Under the pieces are notes generated by a model that saw nothing but the letters and a program-made list of their open reading frames with translations, was not told where the DNA came from and did not search any database. From NCBI GenBank assembly GCA_947178085.1, contig CAMWWS010000043.1:1-12296 (forward strand): 12,296 nucleotides of DNA, given 5' to 3'. Position numbers and translations under genes: made by a program. Shown here piece after piece: positions 1 to 7,164 of the stretch (positions are counted from its first letter, which is position 1; each line of letters opens with the position of its first letter). The stretch is from an uncultured Lachnospiraceae bacterium. Lineage in GTDB: Bacteria; Bacillota_A; Clostridia; Lachnospirales; Lachnospiraceae.

Positions 1-1312
1 GTGGACTGCAGTGGAAGAGCTTAGTAAGAACCCTACTCTTGCAGTAAACCAGAAATTATTCGTGACGCGGGATTATGAGTTTATTACAAGAGCAACGGCA
101 GTATATGACAGTCTGTGCGATTATCAGAATAATATGAATGAGCTTGTTAAGACGGATGTAGATACAATTAACGGGTATGCTCAGGAGATTGAGAAGCTGA
201 ATAAGCAGATTACCAGAATAGAGGGCGGCGTAGAGCATGCCAATGACTTGAGGGACCGTAGAAACTACATATTGGATGAACTTTCCAAATTTGGTGATGT
301 ATCTTATGCGGAAAATATAGACGGTTGTGTCAGTGTTAAGTTCGAAGGCGTGGATTTGGTAAAAGGAGGCCTTGTAAATCATATGTCTCTCTATACGGAC
401 CCGTTTACCGGATTCCATACTCCATATTGGGAGATGTTCGCAAATTATGCTTTTGATGAGTTTGGCAATAAGTATCTGCCGGCGGAAAGTCTGGAATCTG
501 CCAGAGTATTCGACTTAAAGATGACGATATCATCTGAGTTTAATACGGATATCGGCTCGCTCAAAAGTATTCTTTTAGCAAGAGGCGATCATCATGCTAC
601 GGCTCAGGAACTTAAGGACATCAACCCTGATGGAAAATATGAAGAGGGCTGGTATGATATAAATATTTCACAGTCCATCATTATGAATATAGAAGCGGAA
701 TTTGACCAGTTGATTAATTCTGTAGTTACTAAGATTAACAGCATTCTGAAGGATGCGGCTGAAGCAGAGTCCAAGGTATATCCTGATTCTACTTATCTGC
801 GGGATAAGAACGGAGAACCTTTTAAACTGTTTGAGCAGATTATCGAAAGTGATAAGAGCTATACTCTTCCGGATGGCACTGTAGTAGAGTGCGGATGGAA
901 TGTGGGTAATATACAGATAAATATGGACTTAAGACAGAATCCTACCTTGCTGAAATTCAGGCTTCATGACAGCTCTGAAGATAATGCAACCATGGAGAAG
1001 CTTAAGACCGCGTTTGAGGAAAGTATCTATACCCTGAATCCAAATGTTCAGACACCGGTATGTTTCGTTGATTATTATAAGAATCTGGTTGCACAGGTTG
1101 CGAACTCTGGCTCTGTATTTGCAGATATCATGGAGAGTCAGACGATTACGACGGATTCACTGTTCAACTCCAGAGAGCAGGTCATAGGAGTTTCCTCTGA
1201 TGAAGAATTGACCAATATGATTATGTACCAGAATGCATACAATGCTTCAAGCCGATATATCAATGTTATCAGTGAGATGCTTGAGCACGTACTTACAGCG
1301 CTTGGAAGATAA
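1..1312 (+). CDS. flgK: Flagellar hook-filament junction protein FlgK (HAP1), first copy, 5' partial
   Basis: The reading frame is open from base 2 (W-T-A-V-E-E-L-S), so the gene begins left of the window; the GTG at 11 is internal. About 436 residues are visible, and by comparison with the downstream paralogue roughly 115-120 N-terminal residues are missing. FlgK is an exported structural protein that, with FlgL, joins the hook to the filament. Family marks are the helical segment DTINGYAQEIEKLNKQI followed by HANDLRDRRNYILDELS, and a C-terminal helix with SSDEELTNMIMYQNAYNASSRYINVISEML, which matches the usual FlgK ending that packs in the D0 core. The stop is 75 bases ahead of a second complete flgK. 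The two copies are clearly diverged and are not a recent duplication. The family call is firm; what distinguishes the two copies is unknown. Confidence 0.92.
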   Translation, partial: WTAVEELSKNPTLAVNQKLFVTRDYEFITRATAVYDSLCDYQNNMNELVKTDVDTINGYAQEIEKLNKQITRIEGGVEHANDLRDRRNYILDELSKFGDVSYAENIDGCVSVKFEGVDLVKGGLVNHMSLYTDPFTGFHTPYWEMFANYAFDEFGNKYLPAESLESARVFDLKMTISSEFNTDIGSLKSILLARGDHHATAQELKDINPDGKYEEGWYDINISQSIIMNIEAEFDQLINSVVTKINSILKDAAEAESKVYPDSTYLRDKNGEPFKLFEQIIESDKSYTLPDGTVVECGWNVGNIQINMDLRQNPTLLKFRLHDSSEDNATMEKLKTAFEESIYTLNPNVQTPVCFVDYYKNLVAQVANSGSVFADIMESQTITTDSLFNSREQVIGVSSDEELTNMIMYQNAYNASSRYINVISEMLEHVLTALGR

Positions 1313-1315
1313 TAA

Positions 1316-1362
1316 TGTGAAAAATATATTTTTCACATGCAAAAAATAAATTTTTCACATGC
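1316..1362. repeat. 22-bp tandem repeat with a perfect palindrome between the two flgK genes
   Basis: Bases 1319-1340 and 1341-1362 are two adjacent 22-bp units that agree at 20 of 22 positions; both end ATTTTTCACATGC. The first unit also completes a perfect 22-bp palindrome at 1316-1337, with half-site TGTGAAAAATA and its reverse complement. The left arm TGTGAAAAAT (1316-1325) could pair with ATTTTTCACA at 1328-1337 or with the identical copy at 1350-1359, giving two mutually exclusive hairpins. The stem is almost pure A/T and lacks a G/C core plus U tail, so it is a poor intrinsic terminator. It could be an operator, an mRNA processing or stability element, or simple drift. The repeat is directly seen; any function is inference. 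Confidence 0.85.
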
Positions 1363-1376
1363 GAATTTTAGATTAC

Positions 1377-1383
1377 GAGGTGA
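1377..1383 (+). promoter_or_regulatory. Ribosome binding site that sets the start of the second flgK
   Basis: GAGGTGA ends four bases before the ATG at 1388. The frame is open upstream to an ATG at 1337, but that codon lies inside the palindromic repeat and has no ribosome binding site. The protein begins with the conserved FlgK N-terminus only from 1388. Confidence 0.85.
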
Positions 1384-1387
1384 TAAT

Positions 1388-3214
1388 ATGCCATCTACAT
1401 TTTTTGGATTAACAATTGCATCATCAGGACTTCGTGCAGCTAATGCGGCACTCAACACTACAGGTAATAATATCAGTAATGCCAGCACGGAAGGTTATAG
1501 CCGTCAGGCGGTTATGACGGAGGCAAGCAATGCTCTCCGGGTATTTGCGACATATGGATGTGCAGGCGCCGGTGTTGAAACGATTGCCATAGAGCGTATA
1601 CGTGATGCTTTTTATGACGGAAAATACCGTGATAACGAAACCAGACTGGGAGAGCAGGATGTTAAGGCATACTATATGCGTATGATAGAGGACTACATGA
1701 CCGATGATAAAATCACCGGATTCAAAACCATCTATGATAAGATATCCAATGCCCTGCAGGAGATAACGAAGAACAGCAGCTCGGCTTCTACGAAAAGGGA
1801 ATTCATATCAACAATTCAGACGCTGACGGATTATTTTAACAATCAATATGGCAATTTACAGAACTTACAGTCAGACGTCAATGATGAAATTAAGATGCGT
1901 GTGGATGAAATCAATTCCATTGCACAGGATCTGGCTACAGTCAATAAGCAGATTAATGTTATCGAGGTAAGAGGTGTAACGGCGAATGAGCTGCGCGATA
2001 AAAGGGATATGCTGATAGATCAGCTTTCTGCGATTGTTGACGTTAAGGTTATTGAGATGCCAATGTATGATCAGGCGGGCAATCCGTCAGGCTGCAACAG
2101 ATGCATCATTAAGATTGCCGGAGAACAGACATTAGTTGATAATAGTGACTATAATCAACTCGTATGCGTAGCCAGAAAGAATTATGAGAAAGTAAATCAG
2201 TCTGATGTTGACGGACTCTATGATATCCAGTGGACGAACGGTCTGGATTTCGGTCTGTATAACGCGTCTATGGGCGGCGAGCTCAAAGGATTGATTCAGA
2301 TGCGTGACGGTAATAACGGTGAACATTTCAACGGTACCGTTGAGAATATCTATTATGGCAGGGAGACAACCAGAGTAACTGTAAACACCACCGCAGATTA
2401 TCTTGAGAGTATGAGTAAATGTAAGCTTTCCGATAAGGGCGGAAAGATAGATATTGGAAATCAGACTTATTACTATACGGATTGGTCTTACGATGGCGAC
2501 GGCAATTATACGTTTGTCATAGATAATAATATGAGCGATGAACCACTGATAGCCGGTAAACAGGGAAAAGAGGTCAGCATTGGCGCTGATGTCAGATATG
2601 AGGGAGTTCCTTATTATATGGGTCAGATGAATGAATGGCTCCGTGATTTCTCTAAGGCACTCAATAATATCTTTACTGAGGGCTGGACGGAAGCAAATGA
2701 GGATGCGGGAATTCTTTTTACCGCTTTTTATGCTAACGGAGACGGACAATATTCAGAAGCTGAGTTGAATGACTCCAAAAGAAACGGTAAAGGCTATTAT
2801 TACATGACTGCCGGAAACGTATCTGTTACCACACAGCTTGATAAGGACCCTTCGAAGCTGGGAACCAGAAGTGACGCGAGTAACGGTGTGGAAGAATGCG
2901 AGCAGGTGAAAAAGGTTATTTCCCTGATGTCAGATACGAATCAGTTCAGCTTCCGTGGAAGAGATGCAGGCGGTTTTCTGGAGTGCGTTCTTTCTGATGT
3001 GGCGTTGAATGCAAGTAATGCTAATACTCTTTACAGCACTTATTTAAGTCTGGAGACCAGTATCGATAACCAGAGAATTTCAATTTCTGGTGTGGATGAG
3101 GATGAAGAGGCGGTGAGCCTTGTAAAATATCAGAATTCTTACACGCTTGCTTCAAAGATGATTTCTACTTTGACGGAGATTTACGACAGATTGATTTTAC
3201 AGACCGGCGTATAA
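1388..3214 (+). CDS. flgK: Flagellar hook-filament junction protein FlgK (HAP1), second copy
   Basis: The complete protein has 608 residues starting at MPSTFFGLTIASSGL; the 17 codons upstream in frame are rejected because they cover a repeat and lack a ribosome binding site. Residues 1-45 carry the flagellar rod/hook N-terminal signature (NTTGNNISNASTEGYSRQ). A coiled segment around residues 175-215 (DEINSIAQDLATVNKQI, then TANELRDKRDMLIDQLS) is typical of FlgK. The C-terminus (DEDEEAVSLVKYQNSYTLASKMISTLTEIYDRLI) forms the other half of the D0/D1 core. At 608 residues it is somewhat longer than the enterobacterial protein (about 550). It contains seven cysteines, including a CxxC at residues 236-239, which is unusual for an extracellular axial protein. 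It lies between the first flgK and flgL, probably in one operon (43 bases to flgL). Confidence 0.95.
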   Translation: MPSTFFGLTIASSGLRAANAALNTTGNNISNASTEGYSRQAVMTEASNALRVFATYGCAGAGVETIAIERIRDAFYDGKYRDNETRLGEQDVKAYYMRMIEDYMTDDKITGFKTIYDKISNALQEITKNSSSASTKREFISTIQTLTDYFNNQYGNLQNLQSDVNDEIKMRVDEINSIAQDLATVNKQINVIEVRGVTANELRDKRDMLIDQLSAIVDVKVIEMPMYDQAGNPSGCNRCIIKIAGEQTLVDNSDYNQLVCVARKNYEKVNQSDVDGLYDIQWTNGLDFGLYNASMGGELKGLIQMRDGNNGEHFNGTVENIYYGRETTRVTVNTTADYLESMSKCKLSDKGGKIDIGNQTYYYTDWSYDGDGNYTFVIDNNMSDEPLIAGKQGKEVSIGADVRYEGVPYYMGQMNEWLRDFSKALNNIFTEGWTEANEDAGILFTAFYANGDGQYSEAELNDSKRNGKGYYYMTAGNVSVTTQLDKDPSKLGTRSDASNGVEECEQVKKVISLMSDTNQFSFRGRDAGGFLECVLSDVALNASNANTLYSTYLSLETSIDNQRISISGVDEDEEAVSLVKYQNSYTLASKMISTLTEIYDRLILQTGV

Positions 3215-3257
3215 ATCGTCCGGTGAAAAGATTTACTAAGAAAGGTGTGATACGATT

Positions 3258-5201
3258 ATGAGAATGACGAATAAAATCATGCGTAACAACTCGCTCTATA
3301 ATATCAACCAGAATAAGCTTTTGGAGGATAGACTGAGCAACAGCATGACGAATCAGAGTAAGATTACCAGACCATCTGACGACCCGATTGTTGCTATAAG
3401 GGCGCTGCGTCTGCGTACTAATGTTACTACTGTGTCACAGTATTATGATAAAAATGCACAGGATGCAGACAGCTGGCTCTCAGTAACAGGCGACGCCATG
3501 GATACTGTAGGGGAAGTCTTGAAAAGCCTGTACAGTCAGGTTACTGATGCTTCCAAGAAGTCATTGACATATTCGGATTTGAAGATTATATATGAGCAGA
3601 TGCAGTCTCTGACGAAAGAGTTCTATGCAAGCGGAAATGTGGATTATGCCGGCAGGTATGTATTCTCAGGATTCAGAACAGACACACCGATTACTTTTAC
3701 CGAAGAAAATATATTGGAGTTCAATCAGGATCCGGATAACAGAAAGACTTATGTAATTGAAGAGAGTTTCGGATATGACGATATTTCAAGTATCAACTAT
3801 ACTGACTGGGAGAATGCCGTAGATTTAAATAATAACAAAGACGAAAGAGATGTTGTTAATACGACGCTGTATCGCTTTAGATTGTCATACGACGGTTTGA
3901 ATAATTCCGCAGCAAACGGTGATGATGTCAAACCCGAAGATTTCCAAATTTATGTGGATCTGGCTGACGATCCGACAGCTGCAAGCAATCAGATATCTGT
4001 AAAGGTATATGATGATGCAGAGACTGCATATAAGGCTGTAATTAACGCGTCAAAAAAAGTTCCGGACGATGAACCTATAGTAGCTTACATTCCGTCTACC
4101 GGTGAAGTTGTATTCAGCGAAAGTTATTTCAAGGGTACGACTGATTTAGGTCCGACTACAATAACGGAAAAAATGCAGGTAAGAGTGAAGTATTCAAAGA
4201 GCGACTGGCAGGCAGGAGATATCAATCCGGTTCATTACTTCCACTGCATCGGTACCGATGAGAGAAATAAAACTGACGCAATGAAGCTGGAGGCTGCTGA
4301 GGACGCATTAAGCGGGGTTCAGGGTGTCCTGAAAGATGTTCAGGATGTATTGAAGGATCTTCGATACGGAACCGAGGATTCTTTGAAGGAAGCTGATGAA
4401 CTGATAAAGGCGGCCGATGAAAAATTAGGTAAAATAAAAGCTAATGACGGCGATGAAGACACGAAAACAGCTCTGGAAGCTGCAAAAACAGCGTTGGAAG
4501 CAGCCGTGGCGAAGGTAAACCCTACTATTTCCGGCGCGGCATTGGCTGATGCGCGGATAGAAACCATGAGTGCGATAGACTCTATACAGAAGGCTGTTGA
4601 TAAGGCACAGATTGAGGTCAACAGAATAAGAAATCATCTGGTAGAGTATAATCCCGATGAGAAGGATCAGGATATTTACTATGATGTAGGATTCAATCAG
4701 AAGATTCAGGTTAATACTCATGCAGATGAAGTATTTACTCATGGAGCCAGAAGAGATGTGGATGATTTCTCTATCTATTTAGAGCAGCTTCGTACCGTGG
4801 AAGACAAAATCAGCGATATTGAAGGCAAGATGACGGAATATGCGGAAGACAGCGATGAATATAAATCATTGAAGTTGAAATTGGATGCAGCTAACAAGGC
4901 ATATACGTATATCCGTGATAATGTTCAGACCAGATTTGAAAATCAGATTACCAAGTATCAGAAGTACATTGATGATAAAAATGTAGCCGTTACCAATAAC
5001 GGTACGAGAGGAAGCCGTCTGGATTTGATTACCAGCAGACTTATGAATCAGAAAGCAACATTTAAGGATTTGCAGAGCAGCAATGAGGATGCTGACGTAT
5101 CGGAACTGGCTGTGCAGCTTAAGAGTTCAGAATTGACTTATGAAGCAGCATTGATGGCGACCAGCAAGATTATGCAGACGAATCTGATGAATTATATCTA
5201 A
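3258..5201 (+). CDS. flgL: Flagellar hook-filament junction protein FlgL (HAP3), with a long insertion
   Basis: FlgL is the second junction protein, lying between FlgK and the flagellin filament. The N-terminus MRMTNKIMRNNSLYNINQNKL and the RPSDDP motif at residues 39-44 are the flagellin-fold signature of FlgL; the C-terminus (DVSELAVQLKSSELTYEAALMATSKIMQTNLMNYI) pairs with it in the coiled-coil core. The protein has 647 residues, about twice the length of classic FlgL (around 300). Part of the excess is a stretch at about residues 336-462 that is rich in Ala, Lys, Asp and Glu and predicted helical by eye; it contains two exact-length heptad duplications (VQGVLKD/VQDVLKD and KTALEAA/KTALEAA). 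The segment IYYDVGFNQKIQVNTHADEVF after it looks like normal FlgL. There is a single cysteine (330). The start is supported by AAAGGTG about 10 bases upstream. It follows flgK and precedes fliW. Confidence 0.95.
   Translation: MRMTNKIMRNNSLYNINQNKLLEDRLSNSMTNQSKITRPSDDPIVAIRALRLRTNVTTVSQYYDKNAQDADSWLSVTGDAMDTVGEVLKSLYSQVTDASKKSLTYSDLKIIYEQMQSLTKEFYASGNVDYAGRYVFSGFRTDTPITFTEENILEFNQDPDNRKTYVIEESFGYDDISSINYTDWENAVDLNNNKDERDVVNTTLYRFRLSYDGLNNSAANGDDVKPEDFQIYVDLADDPTAASNQISVKVYDDAETAYKAVINASKKVPDDEPIVAYIPSTGEVVFSESYFKGTTDLGPTTITEKMQVRVKYSKSDWQAGDINPVHYFHCIGTDERNKTDAMKLEAAEDALSGVQGVLKDVQDVLKDLRYGTEDSLKEADELIKAADEKLGKIKANDGDEDTKTALEAAKTALEAAVAKVNPTISGAALADARIETMSAIDSIQKAVDKAQIEVNRIRNHLVEYNPDEKDQDIYYDVGFNQKIQVNTHADEVFTHGARRDVDDFSIYLEQLRTVEDKISDIEGKMTEYAEDSDEYKSLKLKLDAANKAYTYIRDNVQTRFENQITKYQKYIDDKNVAVTNNGTRGSRLDLITSRLMNQKATFKDLQSSNEDADVSELAVQLKSSELTYEAALMATSKIMQTNLMNYI
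4317..4358 (+). repeat. 21-bp tandem duplication in flgL encoding VQGVLKD/VQDVLKD
   Basis: Two adjacent 21-base units encode seven-residue near-copies at FlgL residues 354-367. The bases have diverged mainly at third positions, so the duplication is old or kept by selection on the protein. The seven-residue unit matches a coiled-coil heptad. Confidence 0.75.
4464..4505 (+). repeat. 21-bp tandem duplication in flgL encoding KTALEAA twice
   Basis: Residues 403-416 are two identical heptads, KTALEAA KTALEAA, encoded by two adjacent 21-base units that differ at several silent positions. Together with the VQxVLKD pair it indicates growth of the FlgL insertion by heptad duplication. Confidence 0.8.
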
Positions 5202-5223
5202 AATATTGCGGTATGAAAACTAT

Positions 5224-5250
5224 ATAATGGAGTATTTTGCGTAGGAGAGG
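5224..5250 (+). promoter_or_regulatory. fliW leader with two GGA motifs, possible CsrA-binding region
   Basis: A GGA at 5229-5231 lies in the loop of a tiny A/U hairpin (ATA 5224-5226, loop ATGGAG 5227-5232, TAT 5233-5235), and a second GGA at 5244-5246 is in the ribosome binding site AGGAGAGG (5243-5250). The loop ATGGAG is the same as that in the flaG leader. A three-pair A/U stem is weak, so this is only a candidate. Confidence 0.3.
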
Positions 5251-5258
5251 TAAAACTT

Positions 5259-5720
5259 ATGAGGATAACTACAAAAGTATTTGGTGAGATTACAATTGAC
5301 GATGATAAGATTATTGAATTCCCAAACGGAATCATCGGCTTCCCGGAATTGACACAGTTTGCACTGGTGCATGATTCCGAAAAAGGCACAGAAACCATTC
5401 ACTGGCTGCAGTCTTTGCAGGAGCCGGCATTTGCGATGCCTGTCCTTGATCCGCTGTTAGTATGTACCGAATATAACCCGGAAGTGGATGATGAGCTGCT
5501 GAAGCCATTGGGTACACTGGTACCGGATGAGACGTTAGTACTGGTTACGGTGACGGTTCCGAAGGACTTAACCAAGATGACAATCAATCTGAAAGGACCT
5601 TTTGTCATTAATGTGGCGGAGAAGAAGGCAACTCAGGTGATTGTCGAGGGAGATAAATATCAGGTAAAATTCCCTATTTATGATATTTTAAATGCCAATA
5701 AGAAGAAAGCAGGTGAATAA
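5259..5720 (+). CDS. fliW: Flagellar assembly factor FliW
   Basis: FliW binds flagellin in the cytoplasm and also binds and antagonises CsrA, so that free flagellin leads to CsrA repression; this is established in Bacillus subtilis and related systems. The 153-residue product has the usual family length. Recognisable blocks are EFPNGIIGFPELTQFAL at about residues 20-36, LQSLQEPAFAMPVLDP at 50-65, VTVTVPKDLTKMTINLKGPFVINVAEKKATQVIVEG at 96-131, and a Lys-rich tail. The start has AGGAGAGG eight bases upstream. The stop codon is directly followed by the csrA ATG, so translation of the two is probably coupled and the partners are made together. No promoter clear enough to annotate was seen in the 57-base gap after flgL, so expression probably comes from the flg operon. 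Confidence 0.96.
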   Translation: MRITTKVFGEITIDDDKIIEFPNGIIGFPELTQFALVHDSEKGTETIHWLQSLQEPAFAMPVLDPLLVCTEYNPEVDDELLKPLGTLVPDETLVLVTVTVPKDLTKMTINLKGPFVINVAEKKATQVIVEGDKYQVKFPIYDILNANKKKAGE

Positions 5721-5939
5721 ATGTTAGCTTTATCCAGAAAAAAGAGTGAAGCGCTCATAATCAACAACAATATTGAAATAACAGTGTTGGAAATCAAGGG
5801 AGAACAGGTGAAGCTTGGCATTAACGCACCGAAGGAAGTACCCGTATACCGCAAAGAGGTATATATCCAGATTCAGGATTCAAATAAAGAAGCTACTAAT
5901 ACAGATGGATTAGCAGCTTTGGAAAATCTACTGAAATAG
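5721..5939 (+). CDS. csrA: Translational regulator CsrA
   Basis: CsrA is a small dimeric RNA-binding protein that blocks ribosome access at GGA-containing hairpins. The 72 residues cover the whole family: MLALSRKKSEALIINNNIEITVLEIKGEQVKLGINAPKEVPVYRKEVYIQIQ. Leu4, Arg6 and Arg44, which form the RNA-binding surface in the characterised proteins, are present. The usual Gly before Glu10 (RKxGE) is Ser here, a mild deviation. The C-terminal tail of about 20 residues (SNKEATNTDGLAALENLLK) is longer than in E. coli CsrA and ends in a possible helix; in Gram-positive CsrA this extension is where FliW acts allosterically. It abuts fliW with no spacer, and its last 12 bases overlap the convergent glycosyltransferase gene. 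An intrinsic terminator follows. Confidence 0.97.
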   Translation: MLALSRKKSEALIINNNIEITVLEIKGEQVKLGINAPKEVPVYRKEVYIQIQDSNKEATNTDGLAALENLLK

Positions 5940-7100
5940 AATTTGTAACATTTTGGCAAGCCGCATTTCATATGTATGATGTGCGGCTGTTTTTTCGTAT
6001 CCGTTCAGGGCGATTTCGAGCCTTTCTGCCTCATGATTAAGGTAGTAGTTAATCTTATAGATTAAGTCTTCCATACTCTCATAGACTTCTAAATCTTTGC
6101 CTATTTCAAAATATTCCGGTATCTCCGCCTGATAGTTGGTAAGAAGGAACCCCCCGCTGCCAAGGATATCCCATATACGCAGTGAAAGACCGGTTTCAAT
6201 CGGGCGCATGGTCATATTCAGATTGATTTTGCTTGCATGAAAGACCTTCGGCATCTGTGTCAGTGTATCTACGCCGCCTTTTACGTGAACATTAGGAAGC
6301 ATGGAAGCATCGCTGCGTGTATATAGTGATACGTTAAAATGTTCCGACAATTTCTTTAGGGTAGCCAGTCTTTCGACATTGGCAAGTTTCATGCCGATAT
6401 ATTGATGCGCTGCCAGATATCTGTCAGTATCCATGAATACATCCTGACCTTTATAAAAGCCGGGATCCGCAGCGGCAATTTCATTAATGATATGTTCAGG
6501 AAGAACATCATATATAAAATTATAGCCATAGACCTTCATCTGGGCCTGAATCAGACCGTTTACATACCCTTTCGTATAATCTGAAAGGACAAGATTGTCA
6601 TATTTGCATTTTTCCGAATACAATGAACCTACAAAACTGACATCACTGTCGTATTTTTGATAATCCTCATCAGTCATGCCCATGATTACCTTTTCAAGAC
6701 GCTTCACATTTACTGCTAACGGCAGATAATATATATTTTCAGGGTTATAGGGGTGAAAAAATTCATACTGTGCCCTGTCAAATAAAAAGATACGGTTCCA
6801 TTCATTCTTAAGAGCATTGGAGAAAAGCTCGGCTACAGGGCTGTCAACACTCCAGCATACATAAGGAACTTTAAGGCGGTTACAGGTATAAGAAATCGCA
6901 GGATAGAAGTTAATACTGAATATGAATGACAGCTTATGCGATAATATCCAGCCAGCCACTTTTTCCGCGCACTGCGCAGGAGTTACACTTTTGTCAGTCA
7001 TTTCCGTTTTTTCCTGATGTACGGTGATACCGAAGGATTCAAATACCTGAATGACATCAGGTTCACATATACTGTTGTAACGGTAAATAAGTATTTCCAT
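5928..7100 (-). CDS. CgeB/DUF3880-type glycosyltransferase, first copy
   Basis: This 390-residue protein looks like a GT-B fold glycosyltransferase of the CgeB type (DUF3880 N-terminal half plus a Glyco_trans_1-like C-terminal half). Visible landmarks are VPYVCWSVDSP (78-88), YYLPLAVN (124-131), DVSFVGSLY (153-161), a C-terminal block KINLNMTMRPIETGLSLRIWDILGSGGFLLTNYQAEIPEYFEIGK (291-335), which carries the likely sugar-nucleotide site, and HHTYEMR near the end (374-380). No signal peptide or membrane segment is evident, so it should act in the cytoplasm. The start has AAAGGA seven bases upstream and a candidate promoter behind it. It is transcribed against csrA, with the 3' ends overlapping by 12 bases, and diverges from a paralogue. 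A role in flagellin glycosylation is inferred from location; substrate and sugar are unknown. Confidence 0.82.
   Translation of the reverse strand: MEILIYRYNSICEPDVIQVFESFGITVHQEKTEMTDKSVTPAQCAEKVAGWILSHKLSFIFSINFYPAISYTCNRLKVPYVCWSVDSPVAELFSNALKNEWNRIFLFDRAQYEFFHPYNPENIYYLPLAVNVKRLEKVIMGMTDEDYQKYDSDVSFVGSLYSEKCKYDNLVLSDYTKGYVNGLIQAQMKVYGYNFIYDVLPEHIINEIAAADPGFYKGQDVFMDTDRYLAAHQYIGMKLANVERLATLKKLSEHFNVSLYTRSDASMLPNVHVKGGVDTLTQMPKVFHASKINLNMTMRPIETGLSLRIWDILGSGGFLLTNYQAEIPEYFEIGKDLEVYESMEDLIYKINYYLNHEAERLEIALNGYEKTAAHHTYEMRLAKMLQILFQ
5959..5995 (+). terminator. Intrinsic terminator of the fliW-csrA transcript
   Basis: Arms AGCCGCA (5959-5965) and TGCGGCT (5982-5988) form a seven-pair stem; inside it TCAT (5968-5971) pairs with ATGA (5976-5979). 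A run of six T follows at 5990-5995. It begins 20 bases past the csrA stop and lies entirely within the coding 3' end of the convergent glycosyltransferase gene, around its residues 368-380. Confidence 0.85.
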
Positions 7101-7128
7101 TTTAATATCCTTTCTAAACCTTTACCTG

Positions 7129-7158
7129 TATATAATCATTTGCTAAGCATTATTTCAA
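7129..7158 (-). promoter_or_regulatory. Candidate sigma-A promoter for the leftward glycosyltransferase
   Basis: Read on the minus strand: TTGAAA (7153-7158, five of six to the -35 consensus), an 18-base spacer, then TATATA (7129-7134, four of six to the -10). It is 28 bases from the start codon. It is plausible but not strong. Confidence 0.45.
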
Positions 7159-7164
7159 CAACCA

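Noticed and set aside
1316..1337. The palindrome as a CRP-type site (TGTGA...TCACA)
   Set aside because: The half-sites are separated by 12 bases and not the 6 that CRP requires.
1337..1387. An N-terminal extension of 17 residues on the second FlgK
   Set aside because: The upstream ATG lies in the repeat and has no ribosome binding site; the conserved FlgK N-terminus starts at 1388.
2427..2435. TTTCCGATAAG within the second flgK, resembling a sigma-28 -10
   Set aside because: The nearest TAAA is only about 9-10 bases upstream, too close for a sigma-28 promoter.
2132..2749. A 205-codon open frame on the minus strand across flgK, and similar minus-strand frames over flgL, flaG and fliD
   Set aside because: They lie antisense to clear genes, have no ribosome binding sites or family resemblance, and are rich in Ile, Ser and Cys as expected of shadow frames.
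5223..5228. TATAAT in the flgL-fliW gap as an internal promoter for fliW-csrA
   Set aside because: No -35-like hexamer is found at 16-18 bases; TTGCGG is only 11 bases upstream.
5738..5756. Possible leftward terminator in csrA (GAGCG-CTT-CACTC then six T on the minus strand)
   Set aside because: The stem has a C-A mismatch and only four pairs on the relevant strand, and the bases encode conserved CsrA residues.
6393..6400. A perfect GCCGATAT sigma-28 -10 box on the + strand inside the leftward glycosyltransferase gene
   Set aside because: No TAAA lies 14-16 bases upstream (the bases there are around CGAC), and it is within coding sequence, so it is a chance match.
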